Assembly: GCA_948467695.1 (NCBI GenBank)
Contig: CAOKFJ010000033.1
Span: 1 to 11,414 of the forward strand
DNA length: 11,414 nucleotides
Direction of reading: 5' to 3'
Origin: an uncultured Allobaculum sp.
GTDB taxonomy: Bacteria; Bacillota_I; Bacilli_A; Erysipelotrichales; Erysipelotrichaceae
Below, one piece after another: positions 1-5,800 of the stretch. Under the pieces are notes generated by a model. The model ran no database searches and was not told where the DNA came from. It saw only the letters and a list, made by a program, of their open reading frames with translations. The first letter of the stretch is position 1. Each line of letters begins with the position of its first letter. A program made the position numbers and the translations under genes.

Positions 1-82
1 TTTTATGGATCTATAATTTTGAACTTCAATCCCGGGGGAATATCAAATGATTACCGCTGATGTCATTTTCTGCAAACAGACA

Positions 83-127
83 AAGCCCTCTGCTTCATGC
101 GAAATGCATGCGGCAGAGGGCTTTTTT
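83..127. terminator. Bidirectional intrinsic terminator
   Basis: An 11-bp perfect stem (AAGCCCTCTGC at 83-93 with GCAGAGGGCTT at 113-123) is topped by a second inner stem (CATGC at 96-100 with GCATG at 106-110). On the plus strand it runs into a T tract at 122-127, so it can end a plus-strand gene entering from the left of the window. On the minus strand the tail is T-rich but interrupted (TTTGTCTGTTTG). It lies about 35 bases beyond the stop of the minus-strand lipoprotein gene and probably ends that transcript too. Confidence 0.85.
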
Positions 128-161
128 GTGTGAATCAATATAACGTTAATTATGAGTGGAC

Positions 162-653
162 TTATTCGGCTTTGGACTCGGCTTCGGATTTGGCTTCTTC
201 TTTTTCGCCTTCCGCTTTGTCGCCTTCTTCTTTAGGCTGTTCGTCTTTGCCGGCGAATGCTGCCTCAGCTTCTTCTTCGGTAAAGCCTTTGCCTGTCAGA
301 TACTTGATGGCTGCGTCATGATCCATGTCGCCGCCTTTTTCTTCGAGAGCGCGTTTAGCCTGCGCAACCCAGTCAGCACCGTATTCATCAACGGCTTTTT
401 CTGCGACAGTCTGGTCGTAGCCGAGGTAAACGAGCTGGTCAATCATCTGCTTTCTGCAGTAAGGCATGTATGTCAGATAATCCTGAACGACATAAATGGG
501 TTTTTCTTTTTCACTTGTACCTGCTGCGGAATCGGTGACCTGTTCGGTCGATGCGCCGGCATTGGAGCTTGCGTCTTTGTCAGAGTTCGAAGAGCAGGCA
601 GCCATGGATACAGTCATTGCGGCAACGAGCAGGGCATATACTGTTTTTTTCAC
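162..653 (-). CDS. Ltp-family (host cell surface-exposed) lipoprotein
   Basis: This encodes a 163-residue lipoprotein. The GTG start at 653-651 is preferred because AAGGAGG (664-670, minus strand) lies 10 bases upstream and the product then begins with a typical lipoprotein signal: KK at residues 2-3, a hydrophobic segment at 5-19 and a lipobox ending Met-Ala-Ala-Cys at Cys20. An ATG at 722 would put an unlikely 23 residues before the signal. Residues about 21-50 are a Ser/Asp/Ala linker. Residues 55-103 match the Ltp repeat (DYLTYM, then QLVYLGY, then AVDEYGADW followed by an amphipathic helix), and 113-133 (AIKYLTGKGFTEEEAEAAF) look like a second partial repeat. The C-terminal 30 residues are a highly charged Glu/Lys/Ala tail. 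Family knowledge: the phage TP-J34 lipoprotein Ltp blocks DNA entry of superinfecting phage, but many chromosomal members have no known role. Its function here is therefore unassigned. It is transcribed alone and ends at the terminator at 83-127. Confidence 0.88.
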   Translation of the reverse strand: MKKTVYALLVAAMTVSMAACSSNSDKDASSNAGASTEQVTDSAAGTSEKEKPIYVVQDYLTYMPYCRKQMIDQLVYLGYDQTVAEKAVDEYGADWVAQAKRALEEKGGDMDHDAAIKYLTGKGFTEEEAEAAFAGKDEQPKEEGDKAEGEKEEAKSEAESKAE

Positions 654-699
654 GATCAAAAATCCTCCTTGGTCAATTATGGATGAAATCGAAAGCGAA

Positions 700-729
700 A
701 TCAATTTTTCCCGAAAACACAAGTGTCAA
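700..729 (-). promoter_or_regulatory. Possible promoter of the Ltp lipoprotein gene
   Basis: On the minus strand a perfect TTGACA (724-729) lies about 70 bases upstream of the GTG start. Downstream only poor -10 matches occur at usual spacing (for example ATTGAT at 18 bases). The -35 box is convincing in isolation and the -10 is not, so this is a weak call. Confidence 0.28.
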
Positions 730-979
730 AAAATACACTGCTATTCGAGTCGAAACGAGTGCGCTCTCAAGGACAAACCGGGATATATACAAAAGTCACT
801 ATCGACTAGGCGGGCGAAGCCGTCTGCCGGACAATGACGATTCCAAATCACCTGCAATAAGATTTGCAGACTTTTATTGAAGGATGATTAAAACGTCTAA
901 AAGCGCTCTGAAAACCAGTGGGGATATTTGAATTTCCATGCCGAGGGATGGATCGCGCTATACTGATCAGGATATTGAA

Positions 980-1025
980 ACAGGAAGTGATGTTCCTGTC
1001 TGAATCCGTTAATAACGGCTATAGC
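980..1025 (+). repeat. Cluster of adjacent short hairpins upstream of the antiporter
   Basis: Three symmetric elements follow one another within 46 bases: a 7-bp stem (ACAGGAA 980-986, TTCCTGT 993-999, 6-base loop), a 5-bp stem (CCGTT 1006-1010, AACGG 1014-1018, 3-base loop) and the 8-base palindrome GCTATAGC (1018-1025). There is no T tract, so this is not an ordinary terminator. It could be an operator array or part of an RNA leader. No known riboswitch consensus was recognised. Confidence 0.4.
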
Positions 1026-1153
1026 GCTGATACGTCCGTGCGTTTTTCTGGATGGACTGTCAGCTTTTTGTTTGTCGACCAGGTGCTTAATGCGCCAAAT
1101 CCGCGAACAGGAAACAGAAGCCGTAATTCGATAAGTCAAGAAGGAGGAAAACA

Positions 1154-2344
1154 ATGCTTGAATCCATGGCGCTGATGATTCTTGCGGCGCTTGCCGCAAG
1201 TCTTGTCATGAACAAACTCAATCTTCCCGGTCTGCTTGGAATGATGATCACAGGTGTGATTCTTGGACCATGCTGTCTGAATCTGATCGATGGGCAGATT
1301 CTCGATCTGTCGGGTTTTCTGCGAAAGATCGCTTTGCTGATCATTCTCATACGCGCAGGACTGAATCTGAAAACCGCGGATCTTAAACGCGCCGGAAGAC
1401 CGGCAGTTCTTTTAAGTTTCTTGCCGGCGACCTTCGAGATTCTGGCGTTTGCGCTGCTTGGACCGTTGATTCTTGGCTTGTCCGTGATGGACAGTGTACT
1501 GCTTGGCACGGTCATGGCGGCGGTATCGCCGGCGGTGGTTGTGCCGGGCATGTTAAAAGTCATGAAAGCGGGATATGGCAATGACAAAGCCATACCGCAG
1601 ATGATTCTGGCTGGCGCAAGCGCGGATGACGTATATGTTCTCGTCCTTTTCTCTGTGTTCTGCGCGCTGGCGCAGGCAGGCGAGTTTCATCCCGAGCTTC
1701 TGCTTCGCATTCCAACAGCGATTGTCCTGGGCATTCTGGCAGGTATTGCCGCCGGATGGCTTTGCGCATGGCTTTTCAGGAAACTGAACCAGGAACTTCC
1801 CATCGCCTGCAAAGTTCTTGTGCTGATGGCGCTAGGCATGCTGATGTACGGCATCGAAGATCATATGAGAGGGATGATCGGCTTTTCCGGTCTGATCGCG
1901 ACCATGGCTGCTGCCATGACGCTCAAAGCCAGACTTCCGCAGACAGCCGGCGATATGGCGGTCGGTTTTGATCACTTGTGGAAAGCGGGGGAACTGTTTC
2001 TGTTCACATTGATCGGCGCGGCGATTCAGATTGACGCGGCGCTGGGAAGTTTTGGTTCGGTTGTGATTATCCTTGTGCTCGCTTTGCTTATACGGTGCAT
2101 CGGCGTATGGCTTTGCACAGTGAAAACCAAACTGAATCGCAATGAGCGGGTTTTTGTTTTGATGGCGGAACTGCCAAAAGCGACGGTTCAGGCGGCGATC
2201 GGCGCGGTGCCTTTGTCCATGGGTCTTGCCTGCGGACAGACAATTCTTTGCGCCGCAGTATGGGCGATTCTGATCACCGCACCGCTTGGCGCTGTGCTCA
2301 TTCATGTATTCTATCCCCGGCTTCTTGCCAGAGACGCGGCGTGA
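1154..2344 (+). CDS. NHA2-like (CPA2) Na+/H+ or cation/proton antiporter
   Basis: This encodes a 396-residue, very hydrophobic inner-membrane protein, predicted to have around 12 or more membrane segments and no large soluble domain. The start is set by a strong AAGGAGG (1141-1147) 6 bases before ATG. Family-marking motifs are visible. SPAVVVPGM lies at 125-133, and the paired aspartates Asp158-Asp159 in GASADDV are the ion-binding pair of electrogenic CPA2 antiporters. LPKATVQAAIG lies at 340-350, with LIRAGLNLK at 64-72. The SPAVVVP and PKATVQAA signatures are those of the NHA2/NhaB1-like (NHEDC) branch rather than classic NhaA or NhaP. The expected role is exchange of external protons for internal Na+ or Li+, giving salt and pH homeostasis. 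The length is close to the bare transporter core of the family; no TrkA-type regulatory domain is present. A small membrane protein gene follows 127 bases later with no terminator between, so the two probably share a transcript. Ion specificity cannot be read from sequence. Confidence 0.92.
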   Translation: MLESMALMILAALAASLVMNKLNLPGLLGMMITGVILGPCCLNLIDGQILDLSGFLRKIALLIILIRAGLNLKTADLKRAGRPAVLLSFLPATFEILAFALLGPLILGLSVMDSVLLGTVMAAVSPAVVVPGMLKVMKAGYGNDKAIPQMILAGASADDVYVLVLFSVFCALAQAGEFHPELLLRIPTAIVLGILAGIAAGWLCAWLFRKLNQELPIACKVLVLMALGMLMYGIEDHMRGMIGFSGLIATMAAAMTLKARLPQTAGDMAVGFDHLWKAGELFLFTLIGAAIQIDAALGSFGSVVIILVLALLIRCIGVWLCTVKTKLNRNERVFVLMAELPKATVQAAIGAVPLSMGLACGQTILCAAVWAILITAPLGAVLIHVFYPRLLARDAA

Positions 2345-2382
2345 TATGGATTTCGCGAGAAGACCTGTATGCAATAAACGTG

Positions 2383-2420
2383 CGCGCAAGTGTCGCTGCG
2401 CGGTTCAAGTGAGATAAAAT
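2383..2420 (+). promoter_or_regulatory. Hairpin and -10-like box before the microprotein gene
   Basis: CGCGCA (2383-2388) pairs with TGCGCG (2397-2402) around an 8-base loop, without a T tract. TAAAAT at 2415-2420 resembles a -10 element but has no convincing -35 partner. It may be an internal promoter or an RNA-processing or stability element between the antiporter and the microprotein. Weak evidence. Confidence 0.25.
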
Positions 2421-2471
2421 AGATCCAGAAAAACCGGTCGCGCAAGCGGTGCCGGTGAAAGGACCGTCGCA

Positions 2472-2588
2472 ATGGAAAATACGAAATGGATCACAATTCT
2501 GATCACAGCCATGCTTGTGATTTCGGCATTGGCCGGCGTCATTCTGGGCATCCGCGATGAATGGAACGCGGAAGAATCAGGAGAATAA
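2472..2588 (+). CDS. 38-residue single-pass membrane microprotein
   Basis: A complete small gene (ATG 2472, TAA 2586-2588) encodes 38 residues. AAAGGA (2458-2463) sits 8 bases before the ATG, which is ideal spacing. The product starts MENTKW, has one clear membrane helix at about residues 7-27 (Ile/Leu/Val/Ala/Gly-rich) and ends with an acidic tail (RDEWNAEESGE). This is the layout of small regulatory membrane proteins that bind transporters. I do not recognise a named family. It lies 127 bases after the antiporter with no terminator between, and directly before the strong terminator at 2625-2679, so it is likely the last gene of the antiporter transcript. A role as an accessory subunit of the antiporter is only an inference from position and topology. 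Confidence 0.68.
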   Translation: MENTKWITILITAMLVISALAGVILGIRDEWNAEESGE

Positions 2589-2604
2589 ACAGTAAAACCG
2601 GTTC

Positions 2605-2622
2605 GTTTTTCTGCAGAAAAAC
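2605..2622. repeat. Perfect 18-base palindrome
   Basis: GTTTTTCTGCAGAAAAAC is identical to its own reverse complement. It lies between the microprotein stop and the downstream terminator. With no loop it is more likely a protein-binding site on DNA than an RNA hairpin. Its core (TTTCTGC/GCAGAAA) recurs as a hairpin immediately after the GH2 stop codon at 7573-7589. Confidence 0.6.
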
Positions 2623-2624
2623 AT

Positions 2625-2679
2625 AAAAAGCATCTTTGCTGTAATGAGAATATCTCATCATTGCAAAGATGCTTTTTTT
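2625..2679 (+). terminator. Strong intrinsic terminator of the antiporter/microprotein unit
   Basis: AAAAAGCATCTTTGC (2625-2639) pairs with GCAAAGATGCTTTTT (2663-2677), with an inner stem ATGAGA/TCTCAT (2644-2649 and 2653-2658), then seven T residues at 2673-2679. The A tract on the left side means it could also stop minus-strand transcripts. Confidence 0.92.
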
Positions 2680-2775
2680 CGTCTTTTCAGGGTGATTCTT
2701 TGTCATTTTGGCGTGCGGGTATGAACGGATCTCTTCGACAAGTCAAGCCGCAAGCACGATTTGGATGGAATTTCC

Positions 2776-2789
2776 TGATAACGGTTTCA
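2776..2789. promoter_or_regulatory. cre site (CcpA operator) for the GH2 gene
   Basis: TGATAACGGTTTCA matches the catabolite-response element consensus TGWAANCGNTNWCA at 13 of 14 positions; only the fourth base deviates (T for A). It lies 101 bases upstream of the GH2 start codon and overlaps the candidate -35 region (2785-2790), where bound CcpA would be expected to block RNA polymerase. Placement before a sugar-releasing enzyme fits carbon catabolite repression. Confidence 0.72.
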
Positions 2790-2813
2790 ATCTGTGCAAT
2801 TTCTATGTATGAT
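2785..2813 (+). promoter_or_regulatory. Candidate promoter of the GH2 gene
   Basis: TATGAT (2808-2813) is a good -10 match, with a poor -35 (TTTCAA, 2785-2790) at 17-base spacing. A start near 2820 would give a leader of about 70 bases. The overlap with the cre element supports this as the regulated promoter, although the -35 is weak. Confidence 0.42.
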
Positions 2814-2889
2814 AACCATACTTGCAGAAGACTGCCATCAGCTCCAGACGGCATTTTCGCAAAGAACACAATAAGAGGAAAAAGATAAA

Positions 2890-5800
2890 ATGAGAAACAG
2901 AAAATGGATGCAGAAAGTTGGATCCGTTCTGCTCGGTACAGCGCTGACCACCAGCCTGATCCCCGCCTCGATGATGATGCCTGTGCTTGCACAGGAGGGC
3001 GATTCATTCGTTAAGGCGTCGGATTCCGACCAGATGGCTTCCGACCCCGAACTCGTTGTTTCGAATGTGATCGGTACCGGCGATGAACGTACCATCAACT
3101 TCAACGAAAACTGGAAATTCAGCCTTTCCGATCCGTCCGGCGCACAGAACGGCGCTTTTGACGATTCCAAATGGCAGCAGGTGAACCTTCCCCACGACTA
3201 CTCTCTTTCCCAGGACTATTCCGGTTCCATGGAAGCAGAGAGCGGATACAAACCCGGTGGTGTGGGCTGGTACCGCAAAACCTTTACTGCTGATGCAAAC
3301 ATCGCTGACAAAAACGTCATTGTTGAATTCAACGGTGTATACATGGATGCCGATGTTTACCTCAACGGCGTTAAACTGGGCAACCATCCCTACGGCTATA
3401 CAGCGTTCGCTTTTGATCTGAGCGAACATCTCAACCCCGGCGAAAACGTGATCGCGGTTCGTGTCAACCACCAGACTCCGTCCAGCCGCTGGTATTCCGG
3501 AAGCGGTATCTATCGCGACGTCAATGTGACAGTTACCGATAAAGTACATGCCGACTACAAAGGCATTTTCGTTACCACACCCGGACTCGAAGACAACCAG
3601 AAACAGGCTGCCACAAAAGTGGAAACCACTGTTGTCAACGACACTGACGCTGCTGCTGAAGTATCCGTACGCCAGACTGTTCTGGATGGCGAAACCGTTC
3701 TGAAATCCGGAACAAGCGAAGCGCAGACAATTGCTGCAGGCGAAAAAGCCGCTATCGATTTGACCGTGAATGTCGACAACCCGACACTCTGGAGCACGAC
3801 AAATCCGAAACTCTACACTGTTAAAACAGAAATTCTCAAGGGCGATACAGTTGTCGATACTGTAGAAACACAGTTCGGCTACCGCTACTTTGCATTTGAC
3901 CGCGACACCGGCTTCAGCCTCAACGGCGAAAACATGAAGCTCAAAGGTGTCTGCATGCATCACGACCAGGGTGCTCTTGGTGCGGAAGCAAACGACCGCG
4001 CCATCGAACGTCAGGTGGAAATCCTCAAGGAAATGGGATGCAACTCCATCCGCGTTACGCACAACCCTGCCGACCCCGCTCTGCTTGAAGCTGCTGACAA
4101 GCACGGCATGCTGATCATCAACGAACTCTTTGATGGCTGGACCGGCGCGAAAAACGGAAACTACAACGACTACGCGCGCTTCTTCAACCGCACAGTCGGC
4201 GCGGACAACAATCTGCTCAACAAAGAAGACGGCGATACATGGGCTGAATTCGATACCCGTGCAGCTGTGCAGATGTCCCGCAACAATCCGTCCGTTATCA
4301 TGTACTCCCTGTGCAACGAAGTTCAGGAAGGCTACGGCACCATCTCCAACGGTGGTCAGATCGCCAAGAACATGATCGAATGGATCGAGGAAAGCGACAC
4401 AACCCGCAAAGTAACCTTTGGCGGAAACGGTCTGAAAAACAACAACTACATCGAAAACCAGATCGCTGAAGAAATTAACAAAAAAGGCGGTGTTGTCGGC
4501 TACAACTACGCCAACGGCTCTCAGTACGATGCTGCGTTCAACAACCATTCCAACTGGATGTTCTACGGTTCTGAAACCGCATCGGCAATCAACAGCCGCG
4601 GTGTTTATCATCACCTTGGCAACTACGGTTCCATTCAGGAATCCGATAAACTTCTGACTTCCTATGACCGTTCCCGCGTAGGCTGGGGTCATATGGCAGG
4701 TGAAGCATGGTACGACATTATCCAGCGCGACTTCATGGCTGGCGAATATGTATGGACCGGCTTTGACTACCTTGGCGAACCGACACCATGGAATGGTACC
4801 GGATCCGGTTATGTAGGCGGACAGGATGCGCCTAAGAGCTCCTACTTCGGTATCGTGGATACCGCAGGTCTGCCCAAAGACAGCTACTACCTGTACCAGA
4901 GCGTATGGAATGAAGATGTAAACACTCTGCATGTTCTTCCGGCATGGAACGAAGATGTTGTCGCTACCGAAAATGGCGGCGTGCCTGTTGTTGTTTACTC
5001 CGATGCCGCATCGGTTGAACTGTTCCTGACTCCCACAGGCGGAACAGAAAGATCGCTTGGCAAAAAGACATTCACCAAGAAAACAACCGCAGCCGGCTAT
5101 ACCTATCAGGTATACGAAGGCAGCGATAAATCTTCCCGCGCATGGGAAAACCAGTTCCTGACATGGCATGTTCCGTTCGAAGAAGGAACAATCCGTGCAG
5201 TCGCTTATGACGAAAAAGGCGAACCCATCACCGATACCGAAGGTCGCAAGACAGTGACAACAACCGGTGCTGCAGCAAAACTCAATGCCAAAGCTGACCG
5301 CGAAACACTGAATGCTGCAACTGACGATCTCTCCTACATCACCATCGATGTAACCGATGAAAACGGCGAAATCGTACCGAGCGCAACAAACAAAGTTACC
5401 GTAACCGTTGAAGGCGCCGGAACACTTGCCGGTCTCGACAACGGCAAACAGTCCGACCACCAGAGCTACCAGGACGACAACCGCAAAGCTCTTGCCGGAA
5501 AACTCGTTGCCATCGTTCGCTCCAACGGCGAAAACGGCGACATCAAAGTCAATATCACTTCCGACGGACTCGAGCCCAAAACAGTTACTCTCAAAGCTGA
5601 GGGCGCAAGCGAAGAAGCCAAGTTCGGTCTGAAGTATTCCCGCAACTACTTCGTTAAAGTCGGCACAATCCCCACACTGCCTGAAACAGTTGTCAAAGTG
5701 GATCCCGATGGAACCGAAACCAACGTAGCTGTTGAATGGAATGAAATCGATCCTTCCAATGTTGCACAGGCTGGCTCTTTCAGCGTAGCCGGTACTGCAG

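Larger units (their letters stand above)
654..1153. other. Long divergent intergenic region with small inverted repeats
   Basis: No gene is supported in these roughly 500 bases between the divergent lipoprotein and antiporter genes. Open frames here lack a ribosome binding site and any recognisable protein. Small inverted repeats are scattered through it: TTCGA-g-TCGAA at 744-754, CTGCAA/TTGCAG at 852-869, ACAGGAA/TTCCTGT at 980-999, CCGTT/AACGG at 1006-1018 and the palindrome GCTATAGC at 1018-1025. The heptamer ACAGGAA recurs at 1107-1113. A TATACT box (959-964) resembles a -10 but has no good -35 partner. The region should hold the promoters for both flanking genes and perhaps a structured leader for the antiporter. 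Confidence 0.6.

Noticed and set aside
654..722. An upstream ATG that would extend the Ltp lipoprotein by 23 residues
   Set aside because: The added residues precede the lipoprotein signal peptide and the AAGGAGG site lies inside this extension, correctly spaced for the GTG start at 653.
980..1153. A fluoride, Na+ or Li+ riboswitch before the antiporter
   Set aside because: The conserved sequence blocks of these classes were not recognised by eye. Only generic short hairpins are seen, so no class is claimed.
918..1175. An 85-codon plus-strand frame upstream of and overlapping the antiporter start
   Set aside because: It has no ribosome binding site, no recognisable domain, and it overlaps the well-supported antiporter start in another frame.
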